The position numbers and the translations under genes are program-made. From NCBI GenBank assembly GCA_012519845.1, contig JAAYPK010000121.1, positions 1-53,962 of the forward strand: DNA of 53,962 bases, written 5' to 3'. The DNA is from Clostridiales bacterium (lineage in GTDB: Bacteria > Bacillota > Clostridia > Clostridiales > Clostridiaceae). The notes under the pieces are model-generated. The model was not told where the DNA came from and made no database searches. It saw only the letters and a list, made by a program, of their open reading frames with translations. Below, in pieces: positions 1 through 8,638 of the stretch (positions are counted from its first letter, which is position 1; each line of letters starts with the position of its first letter).

Positions 1-201
1 CATATAGATCCTAGCCTAATTAATGTTAATTATAATGAATTTGATTTACCAATTATAAACAATTCAAATTTATATAATGAAATTAATGACTTTAAAGAAA
101 TGAAAACAAAAACAATACCCGATACTTTAATAAAGAATTCTATTTTAGTTAATTTGGGATTTATTTCTAGAAAGCAAGTTTTAAAATTGTATTCATATTA
201 G
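1..201 (+). CDS. 3' end of an unknown protein (partial)
   Basis: The frame is open from the first base of the window and stops at TAG 199-201, leaving 66 C-terminal residues that end in VLKLYSY. The piece is rich in Asn, Ile and Leu, like ordinary coding sequence of this genome. I recognise no motif. The start and most of the gene lie outside the window, so no function can be given. No clear hairpin follows before the next gene. Confidence 0.55.
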   Translation, partial: HIDPSLINVNYNEFDLPIINNSNLYNEINDFKEMKTKTIPDTLIKNSILVNLGFISRKQVLKLYSY

Positions 202-319
202 ATTTAGATATATTCAATGGTTAAATGTTTTCAAAAATGTAATTATCAATTTACTTTTTGTAAAATATTGTGTAAAATAGATATGGACAATATATTCATA
301 AATAACAGGAGGTACTAAA

Positions 320-622
320 ATGAAAGTAAAATGTATTGATAATAATTTATGTTCTAGCCTAACTTTAAATAAGGAATATTACGTAATTGATGAAGCAGTA
401 GAATATTACGTAGTTATTGATGATGATAACAATGAAACAACATGCAGAAAAAGCAGATTTACTGTTATTGAAGATGGCGGAATTGTAAAGAAGGCTAAAG
501 CTACAATAACTGAATTAAATCATCAATTAACAGTTAATTGTAATGATATTAAACATTTTTCAATTAGAAAAAATTCTAAAGGTGAAATTAAGGAAATCTC
601 TATTAAATTTAAATATGAGTAA
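320..622 (+). CDS. Small conserved hypothetical protein (100 aa)
   Basis: The ATG follows a good ribosome site (AGGAGG, about 7 bases upstream). Residues 1-52 have the pattern of a small beta-rich domain common in clostridial and phage proteins: VKCID, a KEYYVID strand, a YYVVIDDD strand and a final SRFTVIED strand. That is the layout of a small SH3-like barrel, and similar proteins are annotated only as hypothetical. Residues 53-100 add a basic, mixed helix/strand tail. No catalytic residues or membrane segments are visible. It is a single-gene unit ending in a strong hairpin. The function is unknown; binding to nucleic acid or protein through the barrel would be a guess. Confidence 0.75.
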   Translation: MKVKCIDNNLCSSLTLNKEYYVIDEAVEYYVVIDDDNNETTCRKSRFTVIEDGGIVKKAKATITELNHQLTVNCNDIKHFSIRKNSKGEIKEISIKFKYE

Positions 623-626
623 TTCT

Positions 627-673
627 TTTTTAGAGTAATTGGATTTATACATATATTCCAATTACTCTAAAAA
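627..673. terminator. Bidirectional intrinsic terminator
   Basis: The 17-base arms 627-643 and 657-673 are perfect inverted repeats around AGAGTAATTGGA, with T or A runs at the outer ends, so the hairpin works on both strands. It closes the small plus-strand gene. Its right arm also lies inside the last codons of the converging minus-strand gene, whose stop sits in the loop. Confidence 0.85.
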
Positions 674-1448
674 TATAAAACATTGTTGAAAAACATATTA
701 AAGCAAATCTACTTCTATACTGCCACATATTATCTAAATATTTATTATAAATATTTATTTCGGTATCAATATTATTTTCTTTATATATAGCTGGATATAA
801 TTTGTTATATATATCTTCTTCTTTATATTCTTCTTCACTTTCGTAATTTTCAATATAGGAGCCTAAATCTTTGATTTTTATTATTGGAACTGAAGATATT
901 TCCTCTTCATTTATATCTACATAGTTATTGGTCATTACAATTAAATCTATTATTTCATCTTCATTAAAATTCTCTTTTAGAATATGTCGATTTTTCTTAA
1001 TAGCATTAATAGGAGATATTACTTTAATTAGCACATCTTTTTTGTATTTTTCAAACCAATTATTATCTTCTCTTACAATAATAGAACCCTTATATTTACA
1101 GAACACAATATTAAAAATACCATTACTTTTGGTTATTATACAAGGGAAAGTAGCTTCTCCATTATTATTTTTTATGGTAACCCCTTGTAATTTTGTTATA
1201 TTATCATCTTTAATTTTATTTATAGCTTTATTTATTTTATAAGTTAAAATTAACTCTTCTGAAATGTCTCTTTTATATTTTATATTCTTTATTAATGGAA
1301 TTAATAAATAAATACTTAATGTGAAAAAGAAGAAATCTCTTGAAGCGCTTTTTAATCCCACTTTAAGCAACATTACTGATATAGCATATATATAATATAC
1401 TATTATTAAAGCAGTTAATATATATATTACTTTTTTTATATTTCTCAT
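645..1448 (-). CDS. Membrane protein with a possible degenerate NERD-like domain
   Basis: I start it at ATG 1448 (267 aa) because GGAGG sits 5 bases upstream. A longer frame could begin at GTG 1508, immediately after the stop of a 35-codon frame. Two N-terminal membrane segments (about residues 6-27 and 37-55) are followed by a soluble middle part and a last membrane segment (about 245-265). In the middle part, a GIFNIVFCKYKG stretch, a W about 10 residues later, a SPINA..K stretch and an LIVMTNN strand follow the order of the NERD nuclease-related fold. The acidic residue expected before the Lys is missing, so any nuclease activity is doubtful. It lies downstream of the pyruvate kinase-like gene and may be cotranscribed with it. 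Best read as a membrane protein of unknown role. Confidence 0.7.
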   Translation of the reverse strand: MRNIKKVIYILTALIIVYYIYAISVMLLKVGLKSASRDFFFFTLSIYLLIPLIKNIKYKRDISEELILTYKINKAINKIKDDNITKLQGVTIKNNNGEATFPCIITKSNGIFNIVFCKYKGSIIVREDNNWFEKYKKDVLIKVISPINAIKKNRHILKENFNEDEIIDLIVMTNNYVDINEEEISSVPIIKIKDLGSYIENYESEEEYKEEDIYNKLYPAIYKENNIDTEINIYNKYLDNMWQYRSRFALICFSTMFYIFRVIGIYV

Positions 1449-1508
1449 AAAATCCTCCAAAATTACAATACTATTTTTAATATTGACAATTTCAAGGATT
1501 TTATTCAC

Positions 1509-1616
1509 TTATTTAATATTAAGAAATATTTGAAACACCTTATAGAAAAAGTAAAATAATACTATTCCTGTTGCTATCCATAACATTGGTACTACCAATA
1601 GCTTTTTATTTTTCAT
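1509..1616 (-). CDS. Possible 35-residue membrane peptide
   Basis: A frame of 35 codons starts at ATG 1616, overlaps the end of the pyruvate kinase-like gene by 11 bases, and ends in TAA directly against the GTG of the next frame. The product begins MKNKK and then has one hydrophobic segment (about residues 6-32) with aromatic residues at the far side, a plausible single-pass membrane peptide. The ribosome site is weak, so translation would depend on coupling to the upstream gene. Only its compact fit between two genes and its membrane profile support it. Confidence 0.4.
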   Translation of the reverse strand: MKNKKLLVVPMLWIATGIVLFYFFYKVFQIFLNIK

Positions 1617-2622
1617 AATAAGTAACAGCCTTTTTTATAAACTTAACTGTTTTTATTGGAGCTCTTCCAACTGAAGTTTCCCCTGCAAACATAAACCCAT
1701 GTACCCCTTTATTTATATAATTATATATTGCTTCAACCTCTGAAATTTCTGGAGATCTACCATTTTTCATACTATCTAAAATATGAGTTGCCACAATAAC
1801 TTTCTTTTTATTCATTAATGTTTTGTTTATAATTTTTTCTTCATGAATTGGAGTTTCTAATAAAGATACTTCTGGAATTAAATCTCCTCTTCCTATAACA
1901 ATTCCATCACATACCTTTAATATTTCATTAATATTTCTTACTCCTTGTTTATTTTCTATTTTGGCCCAAAATTCAGGATTATAATTTTCATCAAAATTTA
2001 TTGATTCAAAATGATTTTTTACCTCTTTCATATCCTTTTTACTTTCTACATAGGATTGACAGATAATATCTGCTTTCTTATCTATAGCCCACTTAATATC
2101 TTCCTTATCCTTTTTTGATAGCCCTAAATTGATTCTATTAAAATTTCTAATATTGCAACCCTTATCTGCTCTTACTATTCCGCCTTTTATTACTTTCCCT
2201 ACAATTCCATAATCATTTTTAGAAATAACCTTAAATCTTATACTACCATCTTTCATTGATATTTCATTAAAATATCCTTTTAATAACTCTTCTAAAGTAA
2301 TGTTTAAAGGAATCATTTTTCTAGAGCATAAAGATATTTTAGTATTTATATATTTATCATAGCCACAAAATAATACCTCTTCATTGTTATATAATTTAAA
2401 AATGTATTGTAATTTCTTTGATACTCTAATTTTTCTTCCAGAAAGGTCTTGCATAATATGTATATCTTTTTTTATTTCTCGTGCATTTTCTAATATCTTA
2501 TTAAAGTCATTTATGTCTCCATGAGAAAAATTAAATCTTAATACCCCCACTCCTTCTTCAATTATTTCTCTTAAAACAGATTTTGCTTTAATGTTAGGTC
2601 CCACCGTTGCTACTATTATCAT
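1606..2622 (-). CDS. Pyruvate kinase-like protein lacking the C-terminal domain
   Basis: At 338 aa this has only the barrel (A) and lid (B) domains of pyruvate kinase; normal enzymes are 470-590 aa with a C-terminal allosteric and interface domain. Kept motifs are RFNFSHG (29-35), the AKIEN block with the catalytic-type Lys near 221 and metal-ligand Glu near 223, GRGDL (245-249, metal-ligand Asp) and VATH..DSM (278-285). MFAGETS replaces the usual MLSGETA. The usual DTKGPEIR is DLSGRKIR. It could still make pyruvate and ATP from phosphoenolpyruvate, but tetramer contacts and effector control should differ. A second full-length pyruvate kinase elsewhere in the genome is likely. The ribosome site GGGAG precedes ATG 2622. 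The stop overlaps the small downstream frame. Confidence 0.85.
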   Translation of the reverse strand: MIIVATVGPNIKAKSVLREIIEEGVGVLRFNFSHGDINDFNKILENAREIKKDIHIMQDLSGRKIRVSKKLQYIFKLYNNEEVLFCGYDKYINTKISLCSRKMIPLNITLEELLKGYFNEISMKDGSIRFKVISKNDYGIVGKVIKGGIVRADKGCNIRNFNRINLGLSKKDKEDIKWAIDKKADIICQSYVESKKDMKEVKNHFESINFDENYNPEFWAKIENKQGVRNINEILKVCDGIVIGRGDLIPEVSLLETPIHEEKIINKTLMNKKKVIVATHILDSMKNGRSPEISEVEAIYNYINKGVHGFMFAGETSVGRAPIKTVKFIKKAVTYYEK

Positions 2623-2743
2623 GTTTTTCTCCCTTTATTCTTGATACTTATTTGTACTACTAAATCCTTATAAATATCACTTTTTTTTCATAATTTATTT
2701 TTACAAGAATAAATTAGAATAGTAATAAAAATATGGAGGCCTT

Positions 2744-3226
2744 ATGAAAAAGTTTATTATAATTCTTTTTATTATATTTACCCTATTATTTCAAGGATGT
2801 AACATGAGCGACCCAAAATACATACATTTTGATAGTAAACCTAATAATAGTTATTATACTCATTTAATTGATTCTAAAATTATTAATAATGAAGATTATA
2901 GTATTGAATTATTTAATACTAATATGCATAAAAGAATTAAAATAGATGATAGTGAGAAGGTAATTATCAAAAATTTTATTGATTCTTTGTCAAATGATAA
3001 TTACAAGGAATATGAAGAAATAGATGAAACTGAAATATATCAAATTAGGATCACCTTTAACAATGAAAAATATATTATTAAGATTTATGATAAGAATAAA
3101 ATATCAGTAAATCCTTGGGATGGAACATACGAAAAGGATATTATCTATATGGATAATATCCCTATTAGGTATAATTTATACAATTTTTGTGTTCATGTAG
3201 AAAATAGAGACATTTATAGAAGATAA
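2744..3226 (+). CDS. Lipoprotein, DUF4883-like
   Basis: The first 18 residues are a lipoprotein signal ending in the lipobox LFQG-Cys19, so the mature protein should be anchored on the outer face of the membrane. The mature part (about 140 residues) alternates short strands and helices and contains NPWDGTYEKD and a Cys in NFCVHV near the end. This resembles my memory of the clostridial DUF4883 family, but I cannot verify that. GGAGG lies 5 bases before the ATG. It is transcribed alone, divergent from the pyruvate kinase-like gene and converging on the folate operon. Function unknown. Confidence 0.75.
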   Translation: MKKFIIILFIIFTLLFQGCNMSDPKYIHFDSKPNNSYYTHLIDSKIINNEDYSIELFNTNMHKRIKIDDSEKVIIKNFIDSLSNDNYKEYEEIDETEIYQIRITFNNEKYIIKIYDKNKISVNPWDGTYEKDIIYMDNIPIRYNLYNFCVHVENRDIYRR

Positions 3227-3234
3227 ATATAACT

Positions 3235-4050
3235 CTATTTCTCTATTTCTTCTAACAGTCTAAAAACTCTTTTTTTAAGTAATGGGTGGATTTTGTATGG
3301 AGCTATTTCATTTAATGGTTTTAATACAAACTCCCTTTCCTCCATTCTAGGATGAGGTAAAACTATATGTTCATCAGAGGTTACAAGATCATCGTAAAAT
3401 ATAATATCTAAATCTATGTTTCTAGGTCCCCATTTTATAATTCTCTCTCTTTTCATGTCCTTCTCAATGTTTAGTAATTCATCCATAAGTTCGTAAGGAG
3501 ATAAAAGAGTCTTTATTTTTAAGGCTCCATTTAAAAAGTCTTCCTGATCTTTTAAGCCCCAAGGCTTTGTAACTATAAATGATGATACCTTTTCTACTAT
3601 AATATCTTTATTTTCTTTTAATCTTTTAATTGCTTCCTTAAGATTTCCTTCTTTATCTCCTAGGTTACTTCCTATAGATATATATGCTTCATGAATAGAT
3701 CTTTCAATTTCTACTGCTGCATAATTTAAATGGCTTCCTATTGGTGCCCAAGGTTTTTTAAGCTTAATTTTTACCTTTTCTGCTAAAGGATAATTAAGTA
3801 ATATATATTCTCCTATTTTTTCTGCTGCTGTTTCAATTAAATCATAAGATTTTGAAGTAAATTTTTTTTCTATTTCATGACATAACTCTCCATAATGAAT
3901 AGACTTTGATAAGTCACAGGTTTTTCCTGCTTCTCTTAAGGATAAAGAGATTTCTAAATCCAATATAAATTTTTGTCCTAAATTTTTTTCCTCTTTAAAA
4001 ACTCCATGATTTGCAAATATCTCTAACTCTTTAATATATATTTTGTCCAT
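3235..4050 (-). CDS. folBK: Dihydroneopterin aldolase / HPPK fusion (FolB-FolK)
   Basis: One 271-residue protein joins two consecutive folate enzymes. Residues 1-118 are dihydroneopterin aldolase (FolB), with the FANHGVF segment near the start and a conserved IETAAEKI helix. Residues about 120-271 are 6-hydroxymethyl-7,8-dihydropterin pyrophosphokinase (FolK), with ISIGSNLGDK, the KWGPRNIDLDII loop that binds ATP and metal, and LPHPRMEER. It turns dihydroneopterin into hydroxymethyl-dihydropterin diphosphate for FolP. I start it at ATG 4050, after AAAGGGGC, rather than at an earlier frame opening inside folP; the gap to folP is 10 bases. It is the last gene of the folate operon. Both active-site sets look complete. 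Confidence 0.95.
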   Translation of the reverse strand: MDKIYIKELEIFANHGVFKEEKNLGQKFILDLEISLSLREAGKTCDLSKSIHYGELCHEIEKKFTSKSYDLIETAAEKIGEYILLNYPLAEKVKIKLKKPWAPIGSHLNYAAVEIERSIHEAYISIGSNLGDKEGNLKEAIKRLKENKDIIVEKVSSFIVTKPWGLKDQEDFLNGALKIKTLLSPYELMDELLNIEKDMKRERIIKWGPRNIDLDIIFYDDLVTSDEHIVLPHPRMEEREFVLKPLNEIAPYKIHPLLKKRVFRLLEEIEK

Positions 4051-4060
4051 TTTTGCCCCT

Positions 4061-4879
4061 TTACTTTGCCTTAAGTATAGCATCTGTCATAATGCAAGCT
4101 CTTTTATTTTCTAATACATCATGAACTCTAACAAATTCACAGCCCTTCATTATTCCAAGTACTGTTGTTGCCACAGTTCCTTCTATTCTTTGGTCTACAG
4201 GTAAATCTAAAGCTAATCCTATCATGGATTTTCTTGAAGTACCAAGTAATACTGGCATTTCTAATGTTTTTAATACTTCAAGATGATTCATTACATAAAG
4301 ATTTTCTTCATAAGTTTTTGCAAATCCTATACCTGGATCTAAAATAATATTTTCTCTTTTAACTCCTGCCTCTAATGCAATATTTATGCTTTCTACTAAA
4401 TCCATCATTACATCATTCATTAAATTAGTGTAGGGAATATTTTCTCTATTATGCATTAATACACATGGAACCTTATATTTTGCAGCCACCTTGGCCATGT
4501 CTTTATCCTTTTTAAAGCCCCAAACGTCATTAATTAAATCTGCTCCAGCCTTAATGGCAGCTTCAGCTGTTTCTGCCTTATATGTATCAATAGAAACTGG
4601 TATATCAAAGTTTTCTTTTATAGCTTTAATAATAGGTACAACTCTATCTATTTCATCTTTAGCACTTACTGCCTCAAAATTTGGTCTTGTAGATTCCCCA
4701 CCTACATCTATTATGTCTGCTCCATCTTTAATTAATTCTTCAGTTCTTTTAATAGCTAATTCCACACTATTAAATTTCCCACCATCTGAAAATGAATCAG
4801 GTGTAACATTTAAAATTCCCATTACATATGTTCTTTCTCCTAAAACAAATTCCTTATTGCCAATTTTCACTTCTATCAA
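4061..4879 (-). CDS. folP: Dihydropteroate synthase
   Basis: At 272 aa this is the normal length for the family. It joins p-aminobenzoate to hydroxymethyl-dihydropterin diphosphate, giving dihydropteroate; it is the sulfonamide target. Visible motifs are NVTPDSFSDGG (pterin and diphosphate loop), DVGGESTRP, INDVWG, DPGIGFAKT, LGTSRKSM and RVHDV at the end. The start is TTG 4879, preceded by AGGA 5 bases upstream. It lies 7 bases after the HD-domain gene and 10 bases before folBK in the folate operon. All canonical loops are present, so it should be active. Confidence 0.97.
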   Translation of the reverse strand: MIEVKIGNKEFVLGERTYVMGILNVTPDSFSDGGKFNSVELAIKRTEELIKDGADIIDVGGESTRPNFEAVSAKDEIDRVVPIIKAIKENFDIPVSIDTYKAETAEAAIKAGADLINDVWGFKKDKDMAKVAAKYKVPCVLMHNRENIPYTNLMNDVMMDLVESINIALEAGVKRENIILDPGIGFAKTYEENLYVMNHLEVLKTLEMPVLLGTSRKSMIGLALDLPVDQRIEGTVATTVLGIMKGCEFVRVHDVLENKRACIMTDAILKAK

Positions 4880-4886
4880 GACCTTC

Positions 4887-5360
4887 CTAATATTTTATTT
4901 TAAAATTCTTTTTTTCTATGCTCCAGTAACATTCTTTTAAAGCTTTGCAGTTAAAACAATTTCTTGATAATTTATCACTAATATAAATTATCTTTGATAG
5001 ACTATCTTCTTCTACTTTCCTGTGATTATTAATAGCTCTTAAAATCTCTTCTTTTTCTTTTTCATTATAGGATGTTTCATCTAATATTTCTTTTCCTATT
5101 ATTACACTGCCTTCATTATGAGGAGTATTATCTTCATATTGAAGGACTCTCCCAATATCATGTAAAAGCCCAATAGCATATATTACGTCCTTAGAATAAG
5201 ATAAGCCCTCTTCAAGTACCTTTATGTAAGCTATCCTAGCTACTGCTAAAAAATGTTCAATATCATGAATACAAAATTTTCTTTCTTTTTCATATTCATA
5301 AAGTTTATTTAAATAATATTTATATTTTTTATTATTTAATATTTCATTTATTTTATCCAA
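4887..5360 (-). CDS. HD-domain phosphohydrolase in the folate operon
   Basis: This 157-residue protein has the metal-binding HD signature: an early His-Asp in CIHDIEHF, the LLHDIG pair near residue 70, NEGS, and NNHR about 110 residues in, ending in a Cys-rich CFNC...ECYW tail. HD proteins are metal-dependent phosphohydrolases. It lies between folE and folP with 7- and 12-base gaps. FolE makes dihydroneopterin triphosphate, which must lose its phosphates before FolB can act, and no Nudix FolQ-type enzyme is in this operon. I therefore propose, as inference only, that it takes part in that dephosphorylation. The start is TTG 5360, with AGGAG about 10 bases upstream. Confidence 0.85.
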   Translation of the reverse strand: MDKINEILNNKKYKYYLNKLYEYEKERKFCIHDIEHFLAVARIAYIKVLEEGLSYSKDVIYAIGLLHDIGRVLQYEDNTPHNEGSVIIGKEILDETSYNEKEKEEILRAINNHRKVEEDSLSKIIYISDKLSRNCFNCKALKECYWSIEKKNFKIKY

Positions 5361-5372
5361 AAGCGTCTTCTC

Positions 5373-5930
5373 CTATCTATTTAAAAGTGAGAAAACTTCT
5401 TGTCTCAAATTATTATCTTCCTTAAAATGACCTCTATATGTAGTAGTTAATGTTTTTGTACCTGGTTTTTTTACACCTCTCATAGTCATACACATATGTT
5501 CTGCTTCTATTACTACCATTACCCCTTTTGCATTTAAATATTCCATTAATGCATCAGCAATTTGTGAGGTTAACCTTTCTTGTAATTGTGGCCTTTTAGC
5601 ATATACTTCTACAGTTCTGGCTAATTTAGATAAGCCTGCAACCTTTCCATTTGGAATATATGCTATATGTGCTTTCCCGTAAAATGGAACTAAATGATGT
5701 TCACACATAGAATAAAATGTAATGTCTTTTTCTAAAACTAAATCATCTCTATCTATTTCAAAAGTTTTAGATAAATGCTCCTTAGCATTATTATTTATAC
5801 CACTAAATATTTCTTCATACATTCTTGCAATTCTATTAGGAGTTTCTATTAATCCTTCTCTATTTATGTCTTCACCTATTCCTTCTAAAATAAGCTTTAC
5901 TCCTTCTATTATTTTGTCCTTATCTACCAT
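5373..5930 (-). CDS. folE: GTP cyclohydrolase I
   Basis: At 185 aa this catalyses the first pterin step, GTP to 7,8-dihydroneopterin triphosphate plus formate. Zinc ligands are present: CEHH in the [12 protein letters not shown] block and the Cys of EHMCMTMRG. The catalytic KLAR and RPQLQERLT segments are also present. The ATG follows GGAGG by 9 bases and overlaps the end of pabC by 7 bases, so the two are probably translationally coupled. It is a type IA zinc enzyme, full length with no anomaly. Confidence 0.97.
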   Translation of the reverse strand: MVDKDKIIEGVKLILEGIGEDINREGLIETPNRIARMYEEIFSGINNNAKEHLSKTFEIDRDDLVLEKDITFYSMCEHHLVPFYGKAHIAYIPNGKVAGLSKLARTVEVYAKRPQLQERLTSQIADALMEYLNAKGVMVVIEAEHMCMTMRGVKKPGTKTLTTTYRGHFKEDNNLRQEVFSLLNR

Positions 5931-6685
5931 TTTATATTTCCTCCTAATTTTCCTTTTGCCTCTTCATATTCCTCTCTTATTTGATGAATATATTTATTAT
6001 TAAACTGTATACTATCTATTAAATTAACAGGCATTATTCCAACTAAACTATTTGTAATAAAAGCCTCTTTATAATTCACTATATCTTTCATATTTATACT
6101 TTTTTCATTTACATTAAAATTATCAATAACCCATTTTCTTATTATACCACTAAGTAAGCCATCTTGAATTTTTGGGGTAACAATTTTATTGTTATAATCA
6201 ACAAAAAAGATATTAGCAGAACTTGTCTCAGTTATGTTCCCATCTTCATTTAAGAATAAACAATCATTATAGCCACTATTAATTGAATTACTCTTTTCCA
6301 TTATATTTTCATAATAGCAAATAGACTTAATATATGTAAGTTTTGAAGTACTATTTCTTATAACCTTGGATGTATTAAGATTAAAGCCTTTTTCATAATC
6401 CTCTTCCTTATATGGAATATCTCTATCTGTTATTATAATGTTATTATCTGTAACAGTAATTTTAACTGCCTTATTTTTGTATTCTTTCATAGTTAAGGCT
6501 TTTATTAATTCATCTTCATTAAAAGCTTCAATGCCTAATACCTTCATTCCATTTTTAAGCCTGTTTATATGCTCAGTAAATAAAATAGGTCCTTCTTGCC
6601 AATTAATTGTTTCGAAAACACCTTTGCCAAAAAAAACACCAAAATCTATATTAACTTTATCTTCATTATAAAAAATATCTTTCAT
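5924..6685 (-). CDS. pabC: 4-amino-4-deoxychorismate lyase
   Basis: This 253-residue PLP enzyme of the branched-chain aminotransferase fold IV family releases pyruvate from aminodeoxychorismate to give p-aminobenzoate. The motifs are GVFETI near residue 22, the TYIKS segment holding the probable PLP Lys (about K120), [22 protein letters not shown] and GLLSGI..R. Paralogous D-amino-acid transaminases look similar, but position directly after pabB decides the call. Its ATG overlaps the pabB stop by one base (TAATG), and its end overlaps folE. Confidence 0.92.
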   Translation of the reverse strand: MKDIFYNEDKVNIDFGVFFGKGVFETINWQEGPILFTEHINRLKNGMKVLGIEAFNEDELIKALTMKEYKNKAVKITVTDNNIIITDRDIPYKEEDYEKGFNLNTSKVIRNSTSKLTYIKSICYYENIMEKSNSINSGYNDCLFLNEDGNITETSSANIFFVDYNNKIVTPKIQDGLLSGIIRKWVIDNFNVNEKSINMKDIVNYKEAFITNSLVGIMPVNLIDSIQFNNKYIHQIREEYEEAKGKLGGNIKW

Positions 6686-8025
6686 TATAACACCCTCATT
6701 AAAGCTTTACCTTTATCTATAGTTTCAAACCATTCTTCTTCTTTACTAGAATCCCAAGTAATGCCTCCCCCTATACCAAAATAAGCTTTATTATCTTTTT
6801 TTACAATACTTCTTATTACTATATTAAAGTCACAATTCCCTCTAAAATCAAAATATCCAACTGATCCAGTATAAATATTTCTTTTTAAGCCTTCTAATTC
6901 TTCTATTATTTCCATTGCCCTTATTTTAGGCGCTCCTGTTATTGATCCTCCTGGAAAACATTCTTTCATACAATCTACAGCTGTTACATTATCCTTAAGC
7001 TCACCAATTATAGTAGAAACAAGATGAAATACTGTTTCATATTCTTCAATTTTATATAATTCCGTTACTTTTACTGAATTAGGCTTACATACTTTACTTA
7101 GATCATTTCTCTCTAAATCAACTATCATAAGTAATTCAGATTTATCTTTACTTGAATTTATTAATTCCTCTTTATATTTATTATCTTCTATTTTATTGTT
7201 GCCTCTTGGCCTGGTTCCTTTTATAGGTCTGGTTTCAACTATATTATTTTTAACTGAAAGAAACCTTTCTGGTGAGGAAGAAATTAATTTAAACTCTTTT
7301 AAGTTCATATAAGAGGAAAAAGGAGCTTTATTTATACTTCTTAATTTTTCATATACTTTAAAAGGTTCCTCATTATTATAGCACCACATACGCCTTGTCA
7401 TATTAGCCACATATATATGTCCATTTTCTATATACTCTCTTAACTTTTCAATAGCTTCTTCATACTCTTCCTTATTAAAGTTTGAATAAAATTCATTATT
7501 ACTTTCTGTAAAAGTAATTTCCTTTTCTTCATTATATAATTTTAATTTTTCTATTATTTTATTAATTGAAGCTTTATTAGTAATTGAGGATACATAGGTT
7601 TTTTTATTATGTAAATCAAATATAATTATATTTTCATATATTAAAAATACTGCCTCTGGTATATAAAAATCTTCTGTTGATGTATTTGGTAATTCCTCTA
7701 AATATCTTGAAATATCATAAGAAAAATATCCTATTGCACCAGAAACAAAAGGTAAATCACTTTCGTAATGGATTTTATACTCATTAATTAAATTTTTTAA
7801 AACTAAAAAAGGATCTTTTGAAGAAATTAATTTATCATTAATATAACTTTTACCACCAATACATTTGTATTTGCATATAGGATTTATACCTATAAATGAA
7901 TACTTAGACAGCTTTTCATCTTCTTTAGAACTATCTAAAAATATTGTATCTTCACTATCCTTAAATAATTTATATACATGAAAAGGGTCATAATATTTAT
8001 TTAATTCTTTTATGTTAAATTCCAT
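6685..8025 (-). CDS. pabB: Aminodeoxychorismate synthase component I
   Basis: This 446-residue chorismate-binding enzyme uses ammonia from PabA to convert chorismate to 4-amino-4-deoxychorismate. The decisive residue is the Lys of PIKGT: anthranilate synthases have Ala there, and this Lys forms the covalent chorismate intermediate in PabB. Other blocks are LLMIVDLERNDLS, FPGGSITGAPK and the final FGIGGGITWDS. The ribosome site AGAGGTT lies in the last codons of pabA, one base separating stop and start. It shares a stop/start TAATG with pabC. Confidence 0.96.
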   Translation of the reverse strand: MEFNIKELNKYYDPFHVYKLFKDSEDTIFLDSSKEDEKLSKYSFIGINPICKYKCIGGKSYINDKLISSKDPFLVLKNLINEYKIHYESDLPFVSGAIGYFSYDISRYLEELPNTSTEDFYIPEAVFLIYENIIIFDLHNKKTYVSSITNKASINKIIEKLKLYNEEKEITFTESNNEFYSNFNKEEYEEAIEKLREYIENGHIYVANMTRRMWCYNNEEPFKVYEKLRSINKAPFSSYMNLKEFKLISSSPERFLSVKNNIVETRPIKGTRPRGNNKIEDNKYKEELINSSKDKSELLMIVDLERNDLSKVCKPNSVKVTELYKIEEYETVFHLVSTIIGELKDNVTAVDCMKECFPGGSITGAPKIRAMEIIEELEGLKRNIYTGSVGYFDFRGNCDFNIVIRSIVKKDNKAYFGIGGGITWDSSKEEEWFETIDKGKALMRVL

Positions 8026-8026
8026 T

Positions 8027-8605
8027 TTATTTTAACCTCTTACATTCTAACACAAAATTTTGAAGTATTTTATGTCCATCCTCTGTTAACTCAGCCTCAG
8101 GATGAAATTGTACTCCGTATATAGGGTATTCTCTATGTTTAATACCCATAATAACTTTATCTTCAGTTTCACAAGTTATTTCTAAATCCTTTGGAAAATT
8201 ATCTCTAGATATTATTAGAGAATGATATCTAGTAACCTTTAATGGATTTTTTACATTAAAAAATATATCTGAATTGTTATGTTTAACATAACTTACTTTT
8301 CCATGTACAGGCTCTTTTCCTTTTATTATTTTACCACCAAAATAATGCCCTATACATTGATGACCTAAACATATTCCAAGTATAGGTATTTTCCCTTTAA
8401 ATTTTTCAATTATTTCAAGGGATTTCCCCGCTTCTTCTGGATTTTTAGGTCCTGGTGATATTATAATTCCTGTATATTTATTTTCTTTTATTAAATCTAA
8501 ATTAATTTTATCATTTCTATATACTTCTATTTCTTCACCTAATTCATTAAAGTATCTTACAAGATTATACACAAAGGAATCATAATTATCTAACATTAAA
8601 AGCAA
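8027..8605 (-). CDS. pabA: Aminodeoxychorismate synthase component II (glutaminase)
   Basis: This 192-residue class I glutamine amidotransferase supplies ammonia to PabB. The catalytic triad is visible: Cys in LGICLGHQ, and His and Glu in VQFHPEAE. The oxyanion segment is SPGPKNPEEAG. The family normally has HPES; here it is HPEA, which keeps the Glu. The start is TTG 8605, 9 bases after GGAGG; an in-frame ATG four codons on is too far from the site. It is the first gene of the folate operon. It may also serve anthranilate synthase if no trpG exists. Confidence 0.95.
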   Translation of the reverse strand: MLLMLDNYDSFVYNLVRYFNELGEEIEVYRNDKINLDLIKENKYTGIIISPGPKNPEEAGKSLEIIEKFKGKIPILGICLGHQCIGHYFGGKIIKGKEPVHGKVSYVKHNNSDIFFNVKNPLKVTRYHSLIISRDNFPKDLEITCETEDKVIMGIKHREYPIYGVQFHPEAELTEDGHKILQNFVLECKRLK

Positions 8606-8638
8606 TTTTAACTGCCTCCTTATAATTAATTATGTTAC

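Noticed and set aside
4491..4940. Open plus-strand frame antisense to folP
   Set aside because: It lies opposite a fully conserved enzyme, lacks a ribosome site and has no recognisable motif. The same holds for the other antisense frames in this window.
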